Positions 1-7,335 are shown, counted from the stretch's first letter. The stretch: DNA of 8,284 bases from JAWXTK01 sp044433645 (GCA_044433645.1 JAWXTK010000035.1:1-8284); one strand, 5' to 3'. Numbers and translations are program-made. Notes: a model not told the origin generated them from the letters alone.

Positions 1-2733
1 TTCGCTCAGGTTAATGTCACAACTTATTTAACTGACGTTATTGCAGACATGTATCCTGCGAGCGTTAAAGTTGAGTATGTAACTGCTCTCCCTACTGGGT
101 TTAATGCTCTAACTGCTGAGATTGCCGAGAGCACTATCTCTAGCGCAAGCTTTAGCACATCAACTATCAGCAATTTACACCTATCAACTGACTATATCTT
201 TGCACCCGAGGGCGAGCAAAACACAGTGGATTTTGAAATGACTTTCTATGATGCAGATGGCAAGGAACTTACAACAAACGACAAGTTTGTGAATATCCCA
301 GTTCAGCGCAACTATCGAACTAACGTCTCGGGTGAGTTATTGACTCTATCGAGCACTATCAACGTGACTATAACTCCTGATTTTGACGGCACAATAGAAA
401 ACACAGTTATCAATGATGCTACTGAGCTTAACGAGACTATTGTAGCAGACAAAGCTGTAACAGACGACCTTGCTTACACTATTGCCTCACTTACAGAGGG
501 CGACAACATTGTTGTAAATGGTATGTCAACAGACAACATTATTTTCAACATTGAGAGTGTAAATGATGATGATGATGACAAAACTATCACTTTCGCAGGT
601 GATGCGAATGGTAATGAGAGTAACTACTCAGGCACTGTATACATCAACTCAGAGATTACAATAGAAAACTTAACATTCAACATGCCTAATGCAACTATCG
701 TCTTCAACGGTACAGTAATACAAGCTTCATCGGCAAGTGGTCCAAACACATTTATAGTAGCTGAGGGCGCATCTGTTGGTACTCTTACAGTCGAAAAAGG
801 TAATGTTGAAATCTATGGTTCTGTTGACACAGTAAAAGTAGCTAGCACAAACCTAGAGGTAGGCACTATCAAAGTATTTGAAGGTGGTTCTCTTGTAAGC
901 TCTAGCAATCTAGAAAACTACACTGTTGTGGCAGTAGCAACAACACAGGCTTTCCTAACTGCTCAACTTGCAAATGATGCTGTAAATGCTATTAACATAA
1001 TCTCAGACTTCACTCTTACAGAGGAAATCACTGTTACAAAACCTATAAATATTATTAGCGAAGTAACTTTTGATGGTGCAAAACAACAAATTACAACAAG
1101 AGGAAGTGGTAGATTCGTAATCAAAAGCAATGTTACTCTAGATAACATGATTATCGCATCAGAGACAACAATCAAAACAGGTACTATCTATGTTGAAGAT
1201 GCAAATTGCACACTTAACATCAAAAACTCAACCATAGACTATAACCTAACTGGCGAAAGCACTACTGTACTAAATGACGGTGTTGTAGTGGTTAACCCTG
1301 AGTCGGGTATAGATGGCGTACATGTTGTAATCACAAGCTCTACAATTAACCTAAACGGTGTTTACCAAACAGGTGTTGCGTTTATGCCTGAGGCACAACA
1401 ATACAATTCAAGTCTAACTCTTGATAATACTCTAATCTTCGCAACTACGGACAATCCTAATAATGCTACTTACACAGCAGGTTTGTCTTTAGGTAAAATA
1501 GAGAACTTCAAATTTGACATAAAAAACGGCTCTGAAATACGTAACGTTTATTATGGTTACTTAGGCTATAAGTCTTACCCACCTTCAAATGTAGACATAG
1601 ATATCACAGATTCAGAAATTAGTGGTTATGGTATTATGTTCCGTGCTATGGGAGGTACTTTTGATATTACTCGCTCAACTATTATTGGCCGTAACTATTA
1701 TTCTACAAACAGCGATTTTGGAACTATCGTATTTACTTATGACGGCACGTATGACAGTCCTATTGCTGCTACAAAAGACGTTGCTTTGACCATAGATGCT
1801 TCAACTATCAAGTCTTATCGTAGTGGTGTATGTGATCAATGGATAATAGAGGTTAGAAAAGCTGCAAACACAGGCAATACTATTAATATCATCAACGGCA
1901 CAACATTTATTGACGAAGTAGCTGACGGAGTAGATAACATGGTCTACATGATAGAATTAGCCGATGACGGAGATAATGGTACTGTAGTAACAAGCGACGG
2001 CACAGAAGTTCTAGTTGGTAAAGCTGATGTTAGACTTCTTAAGGCCATAGACTTAGAAGGATCAGGCACATCTAATGATCCTTACATAATATATGAAGCT
2101 TATGAAATGGAAAGTCTAACACGCTCAACCCTAAGTGGTTACTACGAACTTGGAGATAATATTGATGCAGACGGCTACTCATGGGAAGATATTCAAATTG
2201 GATATGGATCACAATTTGACGGGAAAGGCTATTATATTGAAAATTACAATTTTAATTCTGTATATACAGAATCAAACTTGAATGGTGTTTTCTCTCAGGT
2301 ACTTGGCACACTTCAAAACCTTACGGTTAAAAACTCATCACTTTCTGTTTACGAGACATCTTGGTCTACGTTTAGTACTGGGGGTATTGCTGGTTGTTGT
2401 ACTGGTTTAATAGATAACTGCCATGCCGAAATAGATATTCAAACATATCATGGAAAACAGGATGTATATAATGGAGGAATTGTAGGTAAATTAATTGGTG
2501 GCACAATTAATAATTGTACGTTCTCAGGCTCAATCTCAATATATGATGGTCATACTAAGTATACTTACTCAGGTGGTATAGCAGGATGGTTAAGCGCCAG
2601 TAGTACTATCACAAACTGTACGTTCTCAGGTACAATAGCTGGGACTATTACAGGAGAGATTGCTGCTATGATAAGTGATAACTGCACTCTAACTGAGAGT
2701 GGTAATAAATCAACAGGAACTGTTAATCCATAA
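1..2733 (+). CDS. Large surface adhesin-like protein: fimbrillin-type (DUF6562-like) region, beta-helix, GLUG repeats (5' end outside window)
   Basis: The frame is open from base 1, so the start codon and any signal peptide lie outside the window; the first ATG, at 49, is internal. About 910 residues are visible (residue 1 = base 1). Residues 1-115 end in a strand-rich block with the motif VQRNYRTNVSGELLT (101-115), which I recognise from the fimbrillin-associated DUF6562 family. Residues about 150-685 are Thr/Asn/Ile-rich short strands such as TLTVEKGNVEIYG and VTLDNMIIAS, typical of a right-handed parallel beta-helix. A segment at about 311-360 (TTQAFLTAQLANDAVNAINI...) looks pectate-lyase-like. 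Residue 687 starts GSGTSNDPYII, which often opens GLUG modules, and three GLUG motifs follow at 794, 825 and 858. No catalytic residues or C-terminal sorting domain are evident, so adhesion is more likely than enzyme activity. It runs convergent to the fimbrial operon and stops in TAA just before a hairpin terminator. Domain names come from pattern recognition only. Confidence 0.85.
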   Translation, partial: FAQVNVTTYLTDVIADMYPASVKVEYVTALPTGFNALTAEIAESTISSASFSTSTISNLHLSTDYIFAPEGEQNTVDFEMTFYDADGKELTTNDKFVNIPVQRNYRTNVSGELLTLSSTINVTITPDFDGTIENTVINDATELNETIVADKAVTDDLAYTIASLTEGDNIVVNGMSTDNIIFNIESVNDDDDDKTITFAGDANGNESNYSGTVYINSEITIENLTFNMPNATIVFNGTVIQASSASGPNTFIVAEGASVGTLTVEKGNVEIYGSVDTVKVASTNLEVGTIKVFEGGSLVSSSNLENYTVVAVATTQAFLTAQLANDAVNAINIISDFTLTEEITVTKPINIISEVTFDGAKQQITTRGSGRFVIKSNVTLDNMIIASETTIKTGTIYVEDANCTLNIKNSTIDYNLTGESTTVLNDGVVVVNPESGIDGVHVVITSSTINLNGVYQTGVAFMPEAQQYNSSLTLDNTLIFATTDNPNNATYTAGLSLGKIENFKFDIKNGSEIRNVYYGYLGYKSYPPSNVDIDITDSEISGYGIMFRAMGGTFDITRSTIIGRNYYSTNSDFGTIVFTYDGTYDSPIAATKDVALTIDASTIKSYRSGVCDQWIIEVRKAANTGNTINIINGTTFIDEVADGVDNMVYMIELADDGDNGTVVTSDGTEVLVGKADVRLLKAIDLEGSGTSNDPYIIYEAYEMESLTRSTLSGYYELGDNIDADGYSWEDIQIGYGSQFDGKGYYIENYNFNSVYTESNLNGVFSQVLGTLQNLTVKNSSLSVYETSWSTFSTGGIAGCCTGLIDNCHAEIDIQTYHGKQDVYNGGIVGKLIGGTINNCTFSGSISIYDGHTKYTYSGGIAGWLSASSTITNCTFSGTIAGTITGEIAAMISDNCTLTESGNKSTGTVNP
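2380..2643 (+). repeat. Three GLUG motifs in the C-terminal module of the large adhesin
   Basis: Three copies begin GGIAG, GGIVG and GGIAG at bases 2380, 2473 and 2572, which is 31 and 33 codons apart. Each is followed by an I-x-N/D-N/T-C tail (LIDNCHAEI, TINNCTFSGSI, TITNCTFSGTI). The last two tails share the identical 14-mer tgtacgttctcagg at 2515-2528 and 2617-2630, 102 nt apart, which suggests fairly recent internal duplication or gene conversion. GLUG motifs are known from bacterial surface proteins, including IgA-peptidase-like and adhesin proteins, but do not define a ligand. Confidence 0.8.
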
Positions 2734-2749
2734 AAGGATAAGCATTACT

Positions 2750-2791
2750 TAAAAATAGAGCTCACTGAAAATTCAGTGAGCTCTATTTTTA
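2750..2791. terminator. Perfect 20-bp hairpin, bidirectional intrinsic terminator
   Basis: The arms 2750-2769 and 2772-2791 are exact reverse complements around an AA centre; in practice the loop would be about 4 nt. The arm ends carry A5 on one side and T5 on the other, so both transcripts end in a U-rich tract. The hairpin starts 17 nt after the TAA of the upstream plus-strand adhesin gene and is the first hairpin that transcript meets. For the minus-strand operon it is the second barrier. Confidence 0.88.
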
Positions 2792-2808
2792 CATATATGT
2801 TAACTACA

Positions 2809-2848
2809 AAGAAAGGAGCAACTAACAAAAGTTAGTTGCTCCTTTCTT
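2809..2848. terminator. Perfect 18-bp hairpin, terminator of the minus-strand fimbrial operon
   Basis: The arms 2809-2826 and 2831-2848 are exact reverse complements with an AAAA loop (2827-2830). The hairpin starts 18 nt beyond the TAG of the last operon gene as read on the minus strand. Its minus-strand 3' flank (CTTTGTAG) is less U-rich than that of the neighbouring hairpin. It may therefore work together with that hairpin, or act mainly as an mRNA 3'-end stabiliser. Confidence 0.78.
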
Positions 2849-2866
2849 ATACTTTATATAGGGTGG

Positions 2867-3739
2867 CTAAGATACTAAGGGAGCCTCAAGATCCTCACCA
2901 TCCTCGTCACCGTCCTCCCAGCCTAGCAGTTCAACTGGCTCAACGTCTATATCTGTTTTAGAAATAGTAACAGTGTAAGTGTGTTCTTTGCCACTTTCTA
3001 ATAGCACCTCAGTTGGCGACCAATAGTAAGGTTGGCCTGCAATAGTAAAGCTCACAACTAAATCCACAGATGATGTAGGTATCATTATAGTCTCGTAAGT
3101 AACGCCTAATGTTGCAGTATAAGGCTCTATTGCGCTAACGTCAGCATAAGTGCCCTCTACAAAGCTTTGAGTCTGGAAATCATAGTCTACTTGAGTGTAA
3201 GCACCCTCGATTGAAATTGTCACTGTCTCTAAATCAGCCAAGCTCATGCCATCGCCACTCACTAAAGTAAATATTAACTTAGACAAAACATGAGTGAAAG
3301 TAAAGCTAACGCTTGAGTTATCTTTAGAGTAGAAATTATCACCTGCCGTTGACTCAATTAAATCTATTAGAGCAGGATTTGATTGGTCCTCAACATCTAC
3401 TTTATATGTGTAGTCTGTAATGCTAGCATCGTAAGGCGAGTAAGCATAAAACGCACGCTTATCACCATTTACGGGGTAGTAAATCACAGTGCCAACAGCA
3501 GAAAAACTACCAGTCGCACCTGCTGCACCTACAACATAAGGCACATTGGCATAGGTAACGAAATCAAGGTTCTCGTCCTTCATATAAATACCTATCTTAT
3601 CGTCAGTTTGCCAAGTGTTATTCATCACCTTAGACACAGTAGCGTCGCTGAAATCAGCAACTACTGTATCTGTATCTATATTATCGCTACACGAAATAAG
3701 CGCAAGCGCTAGAGCGAAAAAACTTATTATCTTTTTCAT
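2867..3739 (-). CDS. Fimbrillin family lipoprotein (Mfa-like type)
   Basis: 290 residues. The start MKKIISFFALALALISC is a classic lipoprotein signal with lipobox L-I-S-C (Cys17), which supports the ATG at 3739. The N-terminal half carries the fimbrillin signature: W43, then DDKIGIYM (46-53), YANVPY (63-68), VIYYPVNGD (85-93) and FYAYSPYDA (97-105). It ends in a strand HTYTVTISKT and a very acidic tail after GWEDGDEDGED (273-283). This matches Mfa-like fimbrillins (PF13149 type) in order and length. Such proteins are exported as lipoproteins, then processed and assembled by strand exchange into type V fimbriae on the cell surface. Lys37 sits in the segment before the core where these pilins often have a basic residue, so it is a possible processing site; that is inference. 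It is the last gene of the operon, 11 nt after the LRR fimbrillin gene, with an A/T-rich leader and no Shine-Dalgarno. It could be the main shaft subunit or an accessory one. Confidence 0.87.
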   Translation of the reverse strand: MKKIISFFALALALISCSDNIDTDTVVADFSDATVSKVMNNTWQTDDKIGIYMKDENLDFVTYANVPYVVGAAGATGSFSAVGTVIYYPVNGDKRAFYAYSPYDASITDYTYKVDVEDQSNPALIDLIESTAGDNFYSKDNSSVSFTFTHVLSKLIFTLVSGDGMSLADLETVTISIEGAYTQVDYDFQTQSFVEGTYADVSAIEPYTATLGVTYETIMIPTSSVDLVVSFTIAGQPYYWSPTEVLLESGKEHTYTVTISKTDIDVEPVELLGWEDGDEDGEDLEAPLVS

Positions 3740-3750
3740 AATGTATATTT

Positions 3751-5352
3751 TTAAATGTCTGAAAGTGAATAATTACTCCAACCCGACACAGCTGTATAAG
3801 TTGTACTCATACCAGAAGGAATAGAAATAGAGCTTGAGCCAGTGGTTCTATATCCAATAGGGAAGGTATATTGATCTACGCTAGGTATGCTTGATGTCCA
3901 CAAAACCTCTATCGAAGTCAAGGCATTACAACCATAGAATGCAGTAGAGCCTATCTTAGTAACCGAAGTTGGGATAGTAAGCGCTCCGTCAAAACTTGGA
4001 CAATTATAAAATGCATTATAACCCACAGTAAGCAGACCACTAGGCAAGCTAATATCACCAGTCAAAGCAGTACAACCCGAGAAAGCATAATCTCCAATAG
4101 TTGTAAGCGAAGATGAAAGAGTAAGCTCTGCGTCAAAGCCCGAGCAGCTATAAAAAGCATTTGCCCCAACCTCAGTCACGTTATCAGGGATAACTAAATC
4201 ACCCGAAAGTGCACTACAATAAGCATAAGCATTACTACCTATAGTTTTAAGCGTAGTAGGCAAAGCAAGACTGCCAGTAAGCGACGTACACTCAGAGAAA
4301 GCATAAGAGCCAACGCTCACAAGATTCTCGGCCTCAAAGCTAACCAAAGCCTTAGCACTTCTAAGAGCGTCATCTGGCACAGCAGTTAAGTAAGGGAACA
4401 CAAGGCTGATTTGAGTAGATGCACCAAGGTCTAAAAGTTTTTGTTTAAGAGCTGCAAATTCTGCTGTCGTAGGTGCGCCAACATCGCTAATTACCCATGT
4501 AGTTTGTGTTGGCAAAGAAGTAGCGTATTTACCTGAGTCAGCAAAGTCAGATAGGAATACTATCTCACCCACCATTAGGTTATAGTCATATTTTTTACCT
4601 CTAAGCCACTCTTTACTATCAAAGTTAGTTGTGAAAGTCTTGCCGTCAACTGAAATTGTAAGCGAGCCGTCCATATCCAAAGTCTCTAACACATAGAAAC
4701 TTACACTAGCTCGAGTAGTGTTATCTGCCTCAACATCTACGTCCAAAGTAATATCAGTAGAGTTAGTAGTTACAAACGCTGCTGATTCAACATCAAATTC
4801 AGCCTCTGTAATAGCACCCGAAAGAGTTGCCTTAGCACCCGTTAAATCCAGCACATCCATACCCCCTGCCGTAAGGCTAAAGGTGAGTTTGGTGTAAAAA
4901 GGCGAGAAAGTAAGGTTGACTTCATCAGTTGCGCTACCCAAAGTCGATGCATACACCATTTGTTTCAGCGTAGAGGGAGAAGTACTCACATCTAGGCTCA
5001 AGGTGTTGCTTCCAGAAAGCGCGAGCGAGGTAGGATACCACGCATAAAAATTCCACAAAGCGTATTTATCGGTATAATATTGCTCGCCCGATGAGTAAGT
5101 TAACTCACCCGAAGAGATATCTGTAATCTTATGAACAGACAATAAATAATCCGTAGAAGAGTTAGCTAAAATTGAAATCTCATCGTTTAGCTCCCACGAA
5201 AGTGTAGTGCCATTATCTATCACACGCGACGAAATATCACTTGCGAAAAAACTTATGGTATTGTCTGCACCAATGAAATCTATCTCATTATCTTTTGTAC
5301 ACGAACTAACTATTAGCCCCAATGCACATATTGTATATAGTATCTTTTTCAT
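3751..5352 (-). CDS. Fimbrillin-like lipoprotein fused to BspA-type leucine-rich repeats
   Basis: 533 residues from ATG 5352. I chose this start because MKKILYTICALGLIVSSC is a full lipoprotein signal (Cys18). The longer frame from 5424 would overlap the upstream gene and bury the signal. Residues about 30-290 resemble a fimbrillin fold: SSRVIDN (41-47), LSWELNDEISIL (51-62) and NFYAWYPTS (101-109), followed by alternating strands. A linker (about 290-345) leads into repeats at 347-466, which are five exact 24-residue units plus part of a sixth. Each unit starts [IV]G-x-x-A-[FY] and has Cys at position 9, which is the BspA/LRR_5 type. BspA-type repeats in Tannerella bind host proteins, so a ligand-binding role is plausible here but not shown. 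The gene sits 16 nt after the minor-lipoprotein gene. A bulky domain at the C-terminus, where shaft pilins normally supply the donor strand, suggests a tip or side adhesin. The C-terminus (about 495-533) is a strand-rich cap. Confidence 0.87.
   Translation of the reverse strand: MKKILYTICALGLIVSSCTKDNEIDFIGADNTISFFASDISSRVIDNGTTLSWELNDEISILANSSTDYLLSVHKITDISSGELTYSSGEQYYTDKYALWNFYAWYPTSLALSGSNTLSLDVSTSPSTLKQMVYASTLGSATDEVNLTFSPFYTKLTFSLTAGGMDVLDLTGAKATLSGAITEAEFDVESAAFVTTNSTDITLDVDVEADNTTRASVSFYVLETLDMDGSLTISVDGKTFTTNFDSKEWLRGKKYDYNLMVGEIVFLSDFADSGKYATSLPTQTTWVISDVGAPTTAEFAALKQKLLDLGASTQISLVFPYLTAVPDDALRSAKALVSFEAENLVSVGSYAFSECTSLTGSLALPTTLKTIGSNAYAYCSALSGDLVIPDNVTEVGANAFYSCSGFDAELTLSSSLTTIGDYAFSGCTALTGDISLPSGLLTVGYNAFYNCPSFDGALTIPTSVTKIGSTAFYGCNALTSIEVLWTSSIPSVDQYTFPIGYRTTGSSSISIPSGMSTTYTAVSGWSNYSLSDI
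3906..4314 (-). repeat. Array of 72-nt coding repeats (24-residue BspA-type LRRs)
   Basis: Read on the minus strand from 4314, five units of exactly 72 nt fill 3955-4314, and a truncated sixth runs to about 3906. The units begin VGSYAF, IGSNAY, VGANAF, IGDYAF and VGYNAF, and the partial one IGSTAF. Each has a Cys three residues after the aromatic and a G-x-L/I-x-[IL] strand in the middle. They have diverged in sequence but not in length, as expected for a protein solenoid under constraint rather than a recent expansion. Confidence 0.9.
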
Positions 5353-5368
5353 ATCAAACAATTCTAGA

Positions 5369-6217
5369 TTATTCTGCATTACCACTACCACCTGTACCTG
5401 GTTCCCAACCTGAGATATCGCCATCTACGTCAGGATCAGTTGGCGCTGAAACAGCATCAACATCTATCACAAGAGTGTTTAATGTGTTAATATTAGTTAA
5501 TTTATCGCTTACATCGAATGTAAAGGTGTAAGGTTCAGGGTTGTTATTTGTGTACTCTAAAGTTACGTCAAGACTTTGAGTTAGAGTAGTATCAACGCCC
5601 AAGATATCTATGGTAGTTGAGAGCACATTGCCTGTCCTAGTAAATTCTAGAATTGCAGATGCAGTATCACCACTTGGAGCATCCTTACCCAGTGCCCAAC
5701 CTGCAGCTAAGCCCGAAAGTTCGCCTTTAGTTCCTGCCTCGATTAAGTCTACATCTCCGTCCGAGATATTTACGTTGATAGTAAGCTCTCTGGTTAAAAG
5801 CTCTGGCACAGGTGTAATAAGATATTCTTTATCTCTGTCTATGTACATATTAATTCTAGAGGTGTAAATGTCTTCTAGAGTAGTTGAAATATAACCGTTA
5901 GTTATAGGCAAAAGAATCACTACATCACCTTCTACATCAGTTGTAACCCCACTAAAGCTTCCAAAATCTGAAGTATGGTTATAAGCTGTAAACACATAAT
6001 CTTTAGGCGAAAGCAACATATCTGTGATAACGTCTTTGTAAATGCCACTTACAAAGTGATTAACTTCGCCACTCACATTTTTGAGCGTATATTTACTCTC
6101 ATCTATCGTAACTAGACCTTTTGTAGGATGAAGAGTCTCTGCCGTATAGTCTTGTTTTACGCACCCTACTGCCACAGCAAGCGTAAGTGCTAAGTATATT
6201 ATTTTGTTCATATTCAT
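5369..6217 (-). CDS. Minor fimbrial / anchor lipoprotein, FimB/Mfa2- or DUF5119-like
   Basis: 282 residues from ATG 6217. Other in-frame starts lie at 6223 and 6211; all keep the lipoprotein signal MNKIIYLALTLAVAVGC (Cys19 from 6217). I prefer 6217 because its ATG overlaps the upstream stop as TAATG. After the signal come HPTKGLVTIDESKY, then LLSPKDYVFTAYNHT, an all-beta section, TRELTINVNIS, and GELSGLAAGWALG. The last matches the 'LSG-a-g' block I associate with DUF5119 and FimB/Mfa2 proteins. YTFTFDVSDKLTN precedes a Gly-rich tail, ISGWEPGTGGSG. In Porphyromonas, FimB and Mfa2 are outer-membrane anchors that limit fimbria length. The position directly after the OmpA/DUF3575 gene and before two fimbrillin genes fits such a role. 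The exact family is uncertain: a minor structural pilin is also possible. Confidence 0.78.
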   Translation of the reverse strand: MNMNKIIYLALTLAVAVGCVKQDYTAETLHPTKGLVTIDESKYTLKNVSGEVNHFVSGIYKDVITDMLLSPKDYVFTAYNHTSDFGSFSGVTTDVEGDVVILLPITNGYISTTLEDIYTSRINMYIDRDKEYLITPVPELLTRELTINVNISDGDVDLIEAGTKGELSGLAAGWALGKDAPSGDTASAILEFTRTGNVLSTTIDILGVDTTLTQSLDVTLEYTNNNPEPYTFTFDVSDKLTNINTLNTLVIDVDAVSAPTDPDVDGDISGWEPGTGGSGNAE

Positions 6218-7329
6218 TACCATTTATAAACTAAAGTTACACCTGCTGAGCCAATGCCCCAATAATTTTTTGTAAGTCCTTTTTCGATAGGGATTAGATA
6301 ACCGTCTATGTCATGATATTTATCATAGGTATAAGATGTGTAACCAAAACCTAAGTTAAAATCTAAATCAAACATTTCATTTAAAGGCATTCTATAACCC
6401 CCAACTAGGCCAAAACCATAGAAATCTCCTTGGTGACCCACTTGTTTCCATTTCCAACGAAGTTGACCCACATGAGCCTCAACGCCTACATACCAATTCT
6501 CAGGCAAATAATATCTAATTTGAGGCTGGAAATTAAAGATTCTATATCCACGTGTAGTCTCCTCCCACTGCCATGGAGCATAGTCTATATCAGCAATCAC
6601 CTCAATATTGAAACTGCATTTATAACCCACACCAACATTAGGAGTCAAGGCTATCCAATGCAAAAGATTAGTTCTCAAAGTCAAGCCATTTTCTACCTTA
6701 ACCTCTTTTTTGATTTTAGGCGCAGGAGCTGGTTTAGGCTCTATCTGAGGCTCTGGCTCTGGCTCTGGCTCTGGCTCTAGAGTTGACTCAACTTCTGGAG
6801 CTTGCTGCTCCTTAGCTTCTGTCTCAGCCTCAGGTGTTTGTTCAGCTTGAACTTCTGGCTCTGGTTCTACTTCTTGTTTGATAGTAACTAAGACCATATC
6901 GTTAACTTTCACCACGGCGCGTCTAGCATATTCATCATTAGGTGCAGTTTTATCCACTCCATAACCTTTCAAAGTTATGCGATTAGCCTCCACACCACCA
7001 TTAACTAAGTTTTTCTTAACAGTTTGAGCACGTCTTAAAGATAATCTCTCGTTATATCTCTGAGTACCCAACTGATCCGACCACCCGTCAATTAGGATGC
7101 GTGAATTAGGATTAGATAATACGCACTGAAGTAATTGAGTGAATTTGCCAATCTCAGTTTGCTCAATATTCTCACTTTTATCAAATGAGAAGAATATTTC
7201 GCTTTTATGAATAAGCGAATCCACCAACCTCTCGCTCTGTTGTTGAGCATACGAGGGCAACGAAAAACACAGGGCAAGCAGTAGTGTCGCCAAGCATTTT
7301 TTTCGTTTAAAACTTAAATTTATTTTCAT
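6217..7329 (-). CDS. OmpA-family outer-membrane protein with C-terminal DUF3575-like barrel
   Basis: 370 residues. A signal peptide ends at about SYA28|QQQ. Residues about 45-142 are an OmpA-type peptidoglycan-binding domain: IDGWSDQLGTQRYNERLSLRRAQ (80-102). Asp85 and Arg100 are at the positions that hold diaminopimelate in known OmpA domains, and ITLKGYGVDK (118-127) and the closing RRAVVKV (136-142) follow. Residues about 152-207 are a Glu/Pro-rich rod. Residues about 212-370 resemble DUF3575: NGLTLRTNLLHWIALTPNVG, many aromatic alternating strands, and a terminal LVYKW whose last aromatic suits outer-membrane barrel insertion. The domain order (OmpA first, barrel last) is the reverse of E. 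coli OmpA. DUF3575 proteins commonly head Bacteroidales fimbrial operons, where they are thought to help anchor or assemble fimbriae. This is the first gene of the operon, with its own promoter and an AGGTG ribosome site, and it overlaps the next gene by one base (TAATG). Confidence 0.9.
   Translation of the reverse strand: MKINLSFKRKKCLATLLLALCFSLPSYAQQQSERLVDSLIHKSEIFFSFDKSENIEQTEIGKFTQLLQCVLSNPNSRILIDGWSDQLGTQRYNERLSLRRAQTVKKNLVNGGVEANRITLKGYGVDKTAPNDEYARRAVVKVNDMVLVTIKQEVEPEPEVQAEQTPEAETEAKEQQAPEVESTLEPEPEPEPEPQIEPKPAPAPKIKKEVKVENGLTLRTNLLHWIALTPNVGVGYKCSFNIEVIADIDYAPWQWEETTRGYRIFNFQPQIRYYLPENWYVGVEAHVGQLRWKWKQVGHQGDFYGFGLVGGYRMPLNEMFDLDFNLGFGYTSYTYDKYHDIDGYLIPIEKGLTKNYWGIGSAGVTLVYKW
6749..6778 (-). 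repeat. Hexanucleotide tandem repeat (five units) encoding Glu-Pro
   Basis: The plus strand reads ggctct five times in a row. On the coding (minus) strand this is GAGCCA repeated, giving Glu-Pro pairs at about residues 185-194 of the OmpA/DUF3575-like protein. A further isolated unit lies at 6857-6862. Because the unit is 6 nt, copy-number changes would lengthen or shorten the periplasmic spacer without shifting the frame. Confidence 0.9.
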
Positions 7330-7335
7330 ATTTTA

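Noticed and set aside
1..2733. Polysaccharide lyase activity for the beta-helix protein
   Set aside because: The beta-helix pattern alone is not evidence of catalysis. I could not identify any lyase active-site signature, and the fimbrillin and GLUG parts favour a structural or adhesive role.
3955..4314. 72-nt periodic array as a CRISPR or other non-coding repeat
   Set aside because: The units are diverged in DNA but conserved in the protein frame (24-residue LRR), with no identical repeats or spacers.
5353..5424. Longer reading of the LRR fimbrillin starting at 5424
   Set aside because: It would overlap the end of the anchor-lipoprotein gene by about 56 nt and put 24 residues before an otherwise perfect lipoprotein signal; ATG 5352 is far better.
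6430..6780. Plus-strand open frame of 116 codons opposite the OmpA/DUF3575 gene
   Set aside because: It is an antisense shadow of the Glu-Pro repeat and barrel coding sequence. Its Leu/Trp/Arg ending is just the complement of the GAGCCA repeat.
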